64,000 nucleotides of DNA from contig NC_059408.1 in NCBI RefSeq assembly GCF_905220565.1, positions 11,284,508 to 11,348,507 on the forward strand. Reading direction: 5' to 3'. This document shows positions 1 to 12,100 of this stretch, piece after piece (the first letter of the stretch is position 1; every line of letters begins with the position of its first letter). The translations under genes and the position numbers were made by a program. Source of the stretch: Melitaea cinxia. Its lineage: Eukaryota; Arthropoda; Insecta; Lepidoptera; Nymphalidae. The notes beneath the pieces were generated by a model. The model made no database searches. It was not told where the DNA came from and saw nothing but the letters and a program-made list of their open reading frames with translations.

Positions 1-306
1 TAGAGATATCCCCTTTCCAACAAAAAAAGAATTATCAAAATCGGTATATCCAGTAGAAAGTTATGCGGTATAATACAACGTAGGTCGACGAAAATAGCGT
101 CAAGTAAAAACACATTATTAGATATAACTCGAAAAGTAGTTGTTAGATCTCAAATAAATTTAAATGGGACCAATTGGCATACACCACCTTTCGATTAAAA
201 CAAAATTTGTCGAAATCGGTCCACACGGGCAAAAGTTCTGATGTAACATACATAAAAAAAAAAATACAGTCGAATTGAGAACCTCCTCCTTTTTTGGAAG
301 TCGGTT
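1..306 (-). mobile_element. Helitron-like repeat (family H), partial copy cut by the window edge
   Basis: This is the reverse orientation of a family seen about nine times here. The end at 296-306 reads GGAAGTCGGTT, the complement of the family start AACCGACTTCC. The internal modules (TACGTTGTATTATAC, ACCGATTTTGATAATTC in complement) match the copies at 46389-46994 and 62065-62671. The rest lies left of the window. Confidence 0.8.
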
Positions 307-372
307 AAAAAGTCTAAAAAGCTGTTTATATACATTTTAATTATGAAATGTAATAATTTTTGTACAAATTAG

Positions 373-427
373 TTCAGCCTATTGCAGTCCACTTAAAGAT
401 ATAAGCCTTCCCAAGTTCGCGCCAGAA
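373..427. repeat. Dispersed repeat fragment, left half of a split copy
   Basis: CAGCCTATTGCAGTCCAC followed by a 'cccaagttcgcgcc' segment is a recurring retroposon 3' sequence, also at 9957-9990, 24720-24760 and 44150-44240. Its continuation (CGCAATCCTCATCTAGCCT) appears at 2757-2815. The material at 428-2750 therefore looks inserted inside one copy. This is inference from comparison with 44150-44240. Confidence 0.5.
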
Positions 428-942
428 ATCTGGGGGCACGGTAGTGCCCCCGCCAAGACGAACCAAAAAAAAAAACGAAAAGCACTACCTCTCTTTTCTC
501 GAGGTGCTTCGTCGTTTTTTTGAACCCTCATAACTTGGGTTTGGATTATACCGGATAAACAAAATTCTCAGGATATGATGTCAATAGTGGACTTATTAAC
601 TATATAAAGTTTCAATTGCATAGCTCTTATACTTTAGATTTTATTGGTATCTAAAAAACCCCGATTTCGTCACTCACTGATGATCATCAAAATTCTTAGA
701 GTACTTCCTGAAGTCCCAGAAAGCTGAAATTTGGTATGTAAGCTAGTATTAGTACACAAACAACAAAAAAATTCTAAAACTTGGAACTTTTACCCCCTAA
801 CCCCTTAAAATAGGGGATGGAAGTTTGTATGAGACTTCCGCAAATTTTGATGCTAGAAGTCTGAAAATTGATATAGGGACTCCTTGTTACTTCTTGTTAT
901 AAATAATAATAATAATAAAAAATACATAAAAAATAAAAATCG
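428..942. repeat. Long direct repeat, copy 1 (about 515 bp)
   Basis: Nearly identical to 1372-1881 in the same orientation, with only scattered substitutions. It opens with a perfect stem-loop: GGGGGCAC at 432-439, loop GGTA, GTGCCCCC at 444-451. It ends in a TAATAA-rich stretch. Two directly repeated blocks 429 bp apart could be LTRs of a collapsed element or a tandem duplication. I see no clear TG...CA termini. Confidence 0.75.
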
Positions 943-1371
943 ACAAATATTTTTGACATTTCATCTTAAAAAAATTATTTATTGATTTAGAGTGAAAGCT
1001 TAATTACAATAGTTTTTGGTGTGAATATTTGGTGATTTATAAAAGATAATATAGAGTCTGTGTATTTAAGGAGATAAACCAGTTGGTTTTTTCTATATTT
1101 GTATTTCTTCGTTTGACATAGTTATTAAGTTCTCTTATAGTGGTTTTTTTTTTCAAGACAGCAAAGTAATTTTCTGATATATTTATTGCTGTGGATTTCG
1201 TCTTATTTAACGTTCTTCTATAATTATATGTATAAACTATTAAGTTTTCGTCCACTTTGCAGTTTTCTTACGTTTCGTGTTTGTTCGGTTTTATTATACA
1301 CATATTACTTTTATTGAGAGTATTGTCCGTATTCGTCGTTTGCGGTCAATTTCATGTTATTAATGTTCTTT
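943..1371. other. Spacer between the two direct repeats
   Basis: This 429-bp AT-rich stretch lies between the direct repeats. On the - strand a 72-codon open stretch (1037-1255), rich in Asn, Lys and Thr, could be a remnant of an element-encoded protein. No family is recognised. Confidence 0.3.
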
Positions 1372-1881
1372 ATCTGGGGGCACGGTAGTGCCCCCGCCAA
1401 GACGAGCCAAAAAAAAAAACGAAAAGCACTACCTATCTTTTCTCGAAGCGCTTCGTCGTTTTTTTGAACCCTCATAACTTGGGTTCGGATTATACTAGAT
1501 AAACAAAATTCTCGGGATATGATGTCAATAGTGAACTTATTAACTATATAAAGTTTCAATTGCATAGCTCTTATACTTTAGATTTTATTGATATCTAAAA
1601 AACCCCGATTTCGTCACTCACTGATGATCATCAAAATTCTTAGAGTACTTCCTGAAGTCCCAGAAAGCTGAAATTTGGTATGTAAGCTAGTATTAGTACA
1701 TAAACAATAAAAAAATTCTAAAACTTGAAACTTTTACCCCCCAACTCCTTAAACTAGGCGATGGAACTTTGTATGAGACTTCCGCAAATTTTGATGCTAG
1801 AGGTCTGAAAATTGATATAGGGATTCCTTGTTGCTCCTTGTTATAAATAATAATAATAAAATACATAAAAAACAAAAATCG
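1372..1881. repeat. Long direct repeat, copy 2 (about 510 bp)
   Basis: Second copy of the block at 428-942, same orientation, with the same GGGGGCAC/GTGCCCCC stem-loop at its start. The near identity of the two copies suggests recent duplication, gene conversion or paired insertion. Confidence 0.75.
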
Positions 1882-1902
1882 GTTATTAGATAAATATTTA
1901 CT

Positions 1903-2030
1903 TTAGTAGTATTAAAGCACAACTGGCAGCTATAGTCGAATATAATCGCCTAAAAGCCAAGTATCGCCTTGATCTATCGCTTATTATAAACAGTAAACCA
2001 ACAAAGAAAAAAGGCAAAGATAGAGAGTGA
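1903..2030 (+). pseudogene. Possible short coding remnant, unrecognised
   Basis: One frame stays open from about 1903 to a stop at 2030 and reads as a mixed hydrophobic and charged helix followed by a Lys-rich tail. It sits just left of the inverted repeat at 2145-2744. It could be the C-terminal end of a transposon protein. There is no family match and it may be chance. Confidence 0.15.
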
Positions 2031-2144
2031 TCTATGAAAAAAGGCACCTTTGATTTGCAAGAAATACACCCCAAAACAAAGAAAGGGAAAATGAACAAAA
2101 TACCAAAATATTGTCATAAGCAACTTAAAAAAAGAAGTGAAATC

Positions 2145-2744
2145 CCAACAAAAACATTTTCATGTAAAATGTTGCCAAGACGAGATCATATGGCTCGCAT
2201 TGTCAAAAAGTTATCAGATCTCATGTAGAGCCAAGCTTCTAATTCTACACGCCCTAACTCTACAAGCCCTAAATTCACAAACTCTACACTTTTCGCCGTG
2301 GTAGAAGGTGAAAAATTTATTCACTGTTTATTACTTTTCTGTTGTACAATAGTTCTATTAAAGAAAAAATAAAAAGAAGAATAATAATTGATATATAATA
2401 CAAATAAAAATAAAAAGAGAATATATATATATATATATATATTCCCGCGACGGGGCCAAAATGAAGAGGCAGGGGGCAGCATCGCCAGCAGCAGTAGTCC
2501 ACCTCACCAGCAGTCGTCATCAACAACATCGGCAGCCGGTAGTAACGAAACGGCCAAGCCACATACTTTGACTAAAGTGTAGAGTTTGTGAAGTTAGGGC
2601 TTGTAGAGTTTGTGAAGTTAGGGCTTGTAGAGTTTGGGCGTGTAGAGTTAGAAGCTTGGCTTTACATGAGATCTGATAACTTTTTGACAGAGCGAGCCAT
2701 ATGATCTCGTCTTGGCAACATTTTACATGAAAATGTTTTTGTTG
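2145..2744. mobile_element. Large inverted-repeat (foldback-like) element with enclosed GC-richer insert
   Basis: The left arm (about 2145-2292) and right arm (about 2577-2744) are close reverse complements. Shared words include CCCAACAAAAACATTTTCAT and GCCAAGACGAGATCATATGG. The right arm has an extra copy of a short internal repeat (GGGCTTGTAGAGTTTGTGAAG). The enclosed 285 bp hold an (AT)n run and a GC-richer CAG/TCA-rich stretch at about 2446-2567 that looks unlike its surroundings and may be captured sequence. Confidence 0.7.
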
Positions 2745-3009
2745 GGATCTCGGTTTTCCGCAATCCTCATCTAGCCTACACCAGCAATCTTATGTAGTTT
2801 GTCGGTCCAGTAGGCAAATTAAACAATGAAATAATAATTATTATTAAACAATTGTTATAGCAATAACTATGATGAAATGTAAATACAATAATATTGTAAA
2901 TATATTAAACAAAATAAAAATTATTAAAATACATAAATACTTTTTTGCCATGTGACATAATTTAGTTAGTTTTAGAATAAATGATTTTTTTTGCCTGTAT
3001 ATTTTGTAG

Positions 3010-3133
3010 GAGGTCCGTAAAGTAAATCAAATAGATCAAGCTCGGGGTATAAGTGTACCAACTACTGGAGGTACAGGCGTCATGATTGTAACTGGTACAG
3101 CTAAGAAAAAAGTTTCCGAACAGAAAAATAAAG
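3010..3133 (+). CDS. DDX46: DDX46 exon a (first exon in window)
   Basis: Preceded by TTTTGTAG and followed by GTAACT. Encodes the EVRKVNQ...TGTAKKK segment, matching the linker before the acidic stretch in animal DDX46. One base carries over to the next exon. No upstream exon could be found in 1-3009. Confidence 0.85.
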
Positions 3134-6100
3134 GTAACTAAAATACAAGATTTTAATAAAGTAATGCTTATTTCTCTTCATGATGACAACGGGTTTGCAC
3201 AGCAGTTTCAGCAATGGATTTTGCACTTGTGGTATATTGGCTATATAAGAGTTTTTCGCAATCTGGACATTTGTGGTTGTATATTGTGTTACCAGAATCT
3301 CGATGTAGGATGAAATCCTACTAGAGACTTCATTTTGAAAAAAAAAAAATTATCAACAGAGTTCAGTTATGAGCTTACAGACTGAAACTATGTACAAACT
3401 AATAATTAGACTTCTAAACTGCTCCACAAAAATATGTGTCCAAAGTGAAACAAAATCTGCATATGTACATAAAAAGTGTTTTATAAACAATAATATTCTC
3501 TTACGTTTTATAAAATTTTCTTTATCTATTTTGTAGGAGAACTTATTGAACAAAATCAAGATGGTCTTGAATATTCATCAGAAGAGGAAACAGAGGATAT
3601 CAAAGATGCTGCCGCAAACCTTGCATCTAAGCAAAGAAAGGAACTTGCCAAAGTAGACCATGCTAGTTTAGATTATATGCCGTTTAGAAAATCATTTTAT
3701 ACTGAGGTAAATGATGTGTTTTTATTTAATAATTGTACAATAATTGTTTTAAGCTTTTTTCAACAAAAAAATCTTATTGTATATTGTATTTTTGTTATAA
3801 TGATGTTCTTAATTTGTACAAACATAACATTAAATTTTAAAATGTAAACCCATGTCTCAAAAAGTCTTAGTGTAATTATCATTATCAAGAGTATAATGGC
3901 TAGAAAGCTGCTTTTAGTTGCTTTGCACTGACCAAGTATCAAAATAATATTTAGATTTGAATAAGTGAATAATATAGATGGTAGATATTGTTTCTCATAT
4001 TGTTGACGAGACTTAGTTAACATAAACATTTGCTAATTGATTGTCTCCTCAGATTATATAAAAAAAAAAGCCTTTCAATACCGTTTAACTCCTCAGATAG
4101 TATAGTCTATTTATTACGATGATGTCCTTTATGTACTCCAAAGTTTTATATCTCTTCTATTAAAAATTTACTCTATCACTATATCTTGAAAGATATATAT
4201 AAAATATTTTTGTGTGTGATCATTCTATTTTCCATATTAGTGTCTATTTGCCACTGAATTAGAATATTCTCTTTTCATTACTGTTTCTATAATATTTTAA
4301 TTTGTTGAATTCACTAATGCCCTATTCTTCAAAACATGAATTTAACTATACAAAAAATTTTAGGTAAGCGAATTAGCTAGAATGACACCAGAAGAAGTTG
4401 AAGCCTATCGAACAGAATTAGAAGGGATTAGAGTTAAAGGCAAAGGTTGTCCTAAACCAATAAGGACCTGGGCTCATTGCGGTATCAGTAAAAAGGAATT
4501 AGATATATTAAAGAAGTTAGGCTTTGAGAAACCAACACCGATTCAAGCACAGGCCATCCCTGCTATTATGTCTGGCAGGTAAAACTATGTTTTAAACTGT
4601 TTAAGTTTATTAAATCTTAATTTCTTTAATCTAACTGAGGTAGGGCACAGCAGAAAATTTCCTGCTTGAAATATGGAGCAGCCCGACTGGGGTACCTCGA
4701 CCTTACAGAAGATCGCAGCTAAATAACACTGTTTTCAAGCAGTATTGTGTTCCTGTTGGTTATTAAGGTGACCAGAGCTCCTGGGGGGAACTGGGGATGG
4801 GGTCCATACAAATATATCTTAAGGTTAACGATTTATATGAGATTATAATAATTATACAAATACTCCTATTTCTGTAAATTTCTTAGATTTTCCATTTTTA
4901 AATTATTCTAAAATATCTGTGTTAAAATTTTAGTTTTTATTTCGAATTAAAATTGCATAGGTATTTTCTAGCACTCACAATTTTTTTTTATGTTAACTAT
5001 GCACAAAACTATGCGTCTATAGTACGTTCAACGAAAGGAGATACCAGACGTAATCAAACCAAATGCAGGGTTTTATAACCTTGTTTACTTACACAAATTT
5101 TTAACATGTAAAATAAATTTATATTTTGGTAATTACTATTTAAAAAGTATTAAATCTTATATAATTACATTATCTAAACAAATAATTAGTAATTCTTGAA
5201 TCTATATTTATATATTCTATGAATTGCTTCAAGACACGGAATTAAATAAGAATAAATAACTGCAAAATCAAAGGGTCTTCTGAATGTTTTCAAACCCAGC
5301 TATAGTCTCATTTGATCTTGCCCGTCCCTTGCCGAGAGCCGTGCAGCAGATAGCAAACAAACAAGATAGAAAGAGATAGATTATATTTTGTTTGTTCCGT
5401 CGTCGCTAATGGGCTAATGGGCGTCTGGTATCTTCTTTCCTTGAACGCACTATAGTTACTCTATCTATATAGATATAAAATTATGAGAAGTTAGTTGCCC
5501 ATTTTACTGAAATTGCTAGTTATTTAGACATGCGAAAATAAAGTAAAAGATTACGGGTGATTCGCCCTCGAACATAGCATGCAATCATAAAACCCATGTA
5601 ATTAAAAGTATTTAATTTGTCATAATATGCCATACAAGTGTTTGTCGTGGTCTGGGCGTTTGTGACTTTGTATTTTGTTTCTGGACCCCCGACATGGGAG
5701 GAAACAATTACTGAGGGCCGTTGAGTGTAAGGCGTTTATAAGTTTTTTAGGTATTAATAGCGACCGTAAAAGCTTAAAAACATATATTGCCATTTGGTTT
5801 CAGAGATTTAATTGGAATCGCTAAGACTGGTTCTGGTAAAACCCTTGCATTTATCTTACCAATGTTCCGGCACGTTCTCGACCAACCGCCTCTGGAAGAT
5901 ACGGATGGACCAATATCTCTCATCATGACGCCCACTAGAGAGCTTTGTATGCAGATAGGAAAGGACATCAAGAAATTTGCTAAGTCGTTAGGATTAAGAG
6001 TCGTTTGTGTGTATGGTGGAACTGGGATTTCGGAACAAGTGAGTAAAAATGTTTTATTAGAATTGTATAAGGTTACTTATACTCAAGGATGATATTTTGC

Positions 6101-9100
6101 TCACACCCATCACTATTGTTACATTTACTCTATTAGACTGTAATTTCTACTTCTGCGCTACCTACTTAATGTTTTAAATACATCTAATGTTAGGTAGGTA
6201 CGTATGCTTTTTAACCACTTCAAAAAAAAAGAAGGAGGTTACTCAATTCGACCATATATATGTTTTTTTATTTTTTATGTATGTTCGGGGATAACTCCGT
6301 TGTTTATGGACCGATTTTGATAATTTTTTTTTGTTGGAAAGGAGATATCCCATGTTTGGTACCGTGATAAGGAAACCAGGATCTGATGATGGGATCCCAG
6401 AGAAATCGAGGGAAACTCTCGAAAATCCGCATAACCTTTTACTGGGTGTACCGATTTTGATGATTTTTAATTTAATCGAAAGCCGATGTTTATCATGTGG
6501 TCATATTTAAATTTTATCGAGATCTGATTACAGCTTTTGGAGTAATCTTTGATAATGCGTATTTACCTGGCTATATTTTTGTCTACCTACGTTGTATTAC
6601 TTGGCGATATAATTAAAGTCGGTTTTTCTTCGTTTGCCTGCAAACAAAATTATATTTTTAATTAAAAATTTAGGAATAACAGATAAACAAAGATATCCTT
6701 CCGTTTTCTCTTTATAGATTTATAATACGTATGTTTTTTTTTACGTTATTACTTTTTTATATAGATAGCGGAATTGAAACGCGGTGCCGAGATGATAGTC
6801 TGCACACCGGGACGTATGATAGACATGTTAGCGGCCAACTCCGGGCGTGTCACGAATTTACGAAGAGTTACCTACATTGTCCTGGATGAGGCGGACAGGA
6901 TGTTCGACATGGGTTTCGAGCCCCAGGTACTGATGTTATTATTATTGCCTTTTTTTGTATGCATATATGTACAGTGTTGTTATGTTTTAATGTTAGTTTC
7001 GCGTTCATATCTCAAATCTACAAAAAAAATGTGAGTGTGTGCTTAAGAACGCACGGCAGAAGTTAAAACTTATTGATTGATTGAGTGATTGGTTTAATGG
7101 CTTTCAGTTGTGGTGAAAATTATTATTACTTATTAATAATAAGTATTAAATTAATAATGATAATTATTACGTATTAATTGAATATACTAAAATCAGCGAC
7201 ACAACAGCGAAAGGCAGCTGTCAGTATCTTTCTCGCTCGGGTACACTCGGCGGTTCCGAGTTCACCCGATCGAGCCTTTCACCTCAAAGCGTGACGGATT
7301 TTCACATCAAAAACTCTTCCACTATTTCTGTGAGATTGCTTTGACTCATACTTGACACTTGTCATAAATGTGTATATATTCATGAATCACTCATCATTAA
7401 GAATTTTGTAACGATCTATCGATATGTCATATAATATACATGGATCTGTATGTCGTCTGTATAGATAAAGTGGTTTTTAATGCTGTTGTATTGTAAGCTA
7501 TCATGTGGTCCCGTGTGGTGTCAGAATCAATTATCATTAATTTTAGAAATAATTGTTAGCCAGGGATAGTGTCTGAAATTGATGTCTTTAATAATTCATA
7601 TTAATTTAATTACCATTTATTAATTTGCGCAGGTGATGAAGATAATCGACAATGTACGTCCGGACCGCCAGACCGTGATGTTCAGTGCGACATTCCCGCG
7701 ACAGATGGAGGCGCTCGCTCGCAGGATATTGCAGAAACCTATTGAAGTTCAGGTAATCTATATTATTGATATTATTATATATATTTTATACTAGTGGTCG
7801 CCCAGTAGTTGAAATTCAACCATGATTAAATTAAATTACAAATATTGTAGCTATACTTTTTGTAGCCAAGCTTTCAGATCAAAATAATTCGAACATTTAG
7901 AACTAATCTGATAAAAACAGTTGTGATTCTATCTATCTATGATATAGTACTACAATTCGAAGTAGGGCACAGCAGGAAATTTCCTGCTCAAAATTTGGAG
8001 CCACCTGACCGGGGTAGTACCTCGACCTTACAGAAGATCACAGCTAAGTAACACTGTTTTCAAGCAGTGTTGGGTTCCTGTTGGTGAGTAAGGTGACCAG
8101 AGCTCCTGGGGGAACTAGGGATGGGGTCGGCAACGCACTTGCGATGCTTCTGGTGTTGCAGACGTCTGTACGCTACGGTAATCGCTTACCATCAGGTGAG
8201 TCGTTTGCCGACCTAGTTATATAAAAAAAAGATATAGTACTACACTTTGCTAATTATTAAATTATTTTGGTAAAGGTTGGTGGACGCAGTGTCGTATGCA
8301 AAGAGGTAGAACAACACGTAGCTATTCTAGAAGAGGAAGCGAAATTCTTCAAGCTTTTGGAACTATTGGGTCTCTACAGTCAGATGGGCAGTATAATTGT
8401 GTTCGTGGATAAACAAGAAAACGCTGACAGTCTTTTAAAGGATCTCATGAAGGCATCCTATCCTTGCATGAGTTTGCACGGTGGTAAGTTTTAAATTTAT
8501 TTATTTAAGCTTTCGTGATTTAATTGAATTTTAATAGATTAACCCTAGAAAGATAACGTTATTTTTTAGTACGGAAAAATAGCACAGGCCTGAGAGGCAC
8601 ACCATTTTAAAACCGATTAACTTACAAATTAAAATAAATAATATAGAGTTTTTAAACCTTAGTTTAATTTGGCATTTTTATACATATATACATGTTATAA
8701 ACCATATTTTAGAATTTTCTCTTATAAAATAGGTGCCAATTGTTGAATTCAATCACAGAAAAATCACAAAAGTTACACAAAAACCAAACATGTGCCGTAT
8801 CACCAGACAGGCCCTAATAATTTGAATTTATATTATATATGTAGCATGTCTTATTTTTCATGGTTTGTTATCACGCCAGTGTAAATATTAAGTATTAACT
8901 TTTATTTCCTTGTTAAGCAAACACAATAATAACAGTTTTATTATAATAAATATCCTGCGTGTGCTGTAGTGCTTCAAAAGCCTACTTCAATGACGACGTT
9001 TTTATTTTATTTTTACGTAAAATAACACGCAAATGGTATAATATTGTATAGTCTTCACGATAGTTTGCTAATTGACATGGTTTGTTTAGATTTACTTTTA

Positions 9101-12100
9101 AAATTTAACTGTTTATAGTCAATATAAAATCAGTTCAATATATATAACAAGTGCGTCAAGAGACGTCGTTATAATTCCTACTAATATTATAAATGTGAAA
9201 GTTTCTGTCGATGGACGAATGTTTGTTACTCTGTTACGCAAAAACTCACTAACCTAATTGTATTGAAACTTGGTACACACCTACACTACTCTACTATTCC
9301 ACTTCTCTACTATTCTACTTCTCTACTATTCTACTTATCTATTATTCTACTACTCTACTTCTCTACTATTCTACTTCTCTACTATTCTACCTCTCTACTA
9401 TTCTACCTCTCTACTTTTTATTCCAACATTTAAAAAGTCTGTTATACAATGACGTAGCGAGCGTAACTCGCGCCCGGGGCACAATAGCTTTTTAGCGCCC
9501 CCCTATTCGAAAACCATATAATATGTCCAGCAATTTATTTTACGGACCATTTGGCGCCCCTTTATTTATTTTTATTTATTTATTTATTCTACATTTGCAA
9601 AAATGCTACCTGTTATCGTGAAAAAAATTCTTATAAGGATCGAAAATTTGTATGCTACTAACTGCGAATTAAACGCAGACAACGTCGCTTGTACCAGCTA
9701 GTATCTTTAACAATGTGTGGACTAGTCAAGTGTTCCAATTGATGTGTACATAAATAAATAAACTACAATAATAAACACGGTAACTTTCCAATATTGATTT
9801 CCCGTTGTTTATTTCACGATGAATCATTGTATGATAAACGTTTGAAATTTTATCACAAGGAAAGGAAGAAGTTTGTATCTTTGAATGCTATGTATAGTGT
9901 TTTCTTGTTGTTGGTAAACTTTTGATAATGTGGGTTATACATATATTTAGTGAGTCAGTTCAGCCTATTGCAGTCCACTGCTGGACATAGGCATATATAT
10001 ATAGACATATATACATATATTTACTTAAAAGTATTAGTATATATAAAAAGTAATTAGTATATATTTTCACAAAGAATATATACTCATTGTAAAAAGTAAG
10101 TAAATCAAATATTACAAAAAATATTGCAATGTAAAACTGTAACGCGTACATAATTATAATACATTCTTGATTTTTTATGACGTTCCTAAAACTGCGTCTA
10201 ACTCGATACAAATACAACATAACTCTTGATAACTATTTTATTATGAACGTAAAATCATAACTAAGTTTATCACCAATGAAGACTTAAGATTTAATTAATT
10301 CATCTTTGGTCAGTACCCTTAAACTCCAAACAAAATACATCATTAGCGACATATATATTAATGCTGGCCTGTTACAGGTATTGATCAATTCGACAGGGAC
10401 TCGACAATCGTTGACTTCAAGTCGGGCAAGGTGAAGTTACTGGTGGCTACCAGCGTCGCAGCCAGGGGATTGGATGTAAAGCAACTGGTGCTGGTCGTCA
10501 ACTATGACTGCCCCAACCACTATGAGGATTATGTTCATAGGTGAGTTAATTATTATGGTCAGGTAGTCTTTATACAGGGTGTCCCAAAACTCAACGCCAA
10601 GCCGAAACGGGGTGATAGGATTGATTGTAACTATCATGAGAAAAATCAGAAAAAAAATCTACCCCATGCAGTTTGAAAATTATGGGAATTTAAGAAAAAC
10701 TTATAAATTTGGTCGAACTGTAACCATTTTTCGGTTATTGTGGTTAATTTTTATTATTTTTGTTCATTTAAACTTTGAATCCGTAACCTTAAATAAAATT
10801 TCTAGAACCACAATTAAAAATAATGACACAATTGCTCCAAGTTTTCTAGAATTAAGACTATTAGTTGAACTATGAATTTAAAATTTTCAAAATTTATCGA
10901 CTTTGAAAAGCCCTCCTTTAAAAAAAATGTACTAAAGTGCCTTGGCAAGTGCCATTAAAAGTTTGCGCATTTAATCAGGATTGTATATAGGTACCAATGT
11001 TTACGTAAGCATAGGGGTGGGGGCAAGGGGTAGGGTTTTGCTGACTTTCACTGACAACTGACTGTTAAAAAATTACTAAAATTCTGCTTACATAGTACTT
11101 AGTTACCACTAACTTAAAAGAATTACTAGAGGTAGAATTTATAAAGCATTGTCAGCACTAGTAGACAAATTCAGAAATAATTTATTGAAAGTAATACAAA
11201 CAAAACATTTAAAAGATTTTTGAAGCTCACTCTAACATCAGTCTCTCTATGTTAGTGCGTAGTTTAATTTACGTATGATAAGTTGTAATCATTAATTCCT
11301 ATGTTACATAATCAAACCCATGTCTATAAAAAATTATACGGAGGTAATTATGTGATAATATATCGAAATAATAATAAACAATATACAATAAAAAAACTAA
11401 CAGAAACGTCAAAAGTATAAAAAAATGATGAAATGTATTCTTTTACCGAAAACATAAACAAAGATTTATAAAATATATATTGGAACGTATGCAAACATAA
11501 CATAGATAAAGTATGTAGGTACTATAAACTTTATACTAATATTATTATATACCTGAAAAGTTTCTTTGTTTGTTTAAATGCGCTAATCTCAGGATCTACT
11601 GGTTTGAATTGAAATATTCTTTTTAGGTTGGATTCACTGAAGGCTTTCACGGTAAATGTAGGCTATAGGTGATGATATATTTTAAGTTTTTTCCTAAAAT
11701 AAATGTCGGTGAAACCGCAGGAGAACAGCTGATTAATTAAATATATTTATTAAATTTGTCAAAAAGTACTAGATGTTTTGTACGTTTGCCTAAGTATTTT
11801 AGGAATAATATCTTTTACAACCTTGCTTTTTAACCGCCATTACTACTTTTATGACGACGTTCCGTCAAAGATAGAGACGTGCGTTTCCCAATAAATAAAC
11901 AAAAGTTAACGATAACAGTTTACAATATTGTAATCATTTTACTTGTTTCTTACTATTTCAAATTAAATGAATTTATGTAATTTCTATTAATATTATATTA
12001 CGGGTATAACAGAGAGTATTTTTCGGTTACATTTTTTTGTTGTTTTTTTGGGAGATGTTTCAGAGTTGCATCTATTATGCTCAACGACTATCAGATTAGC

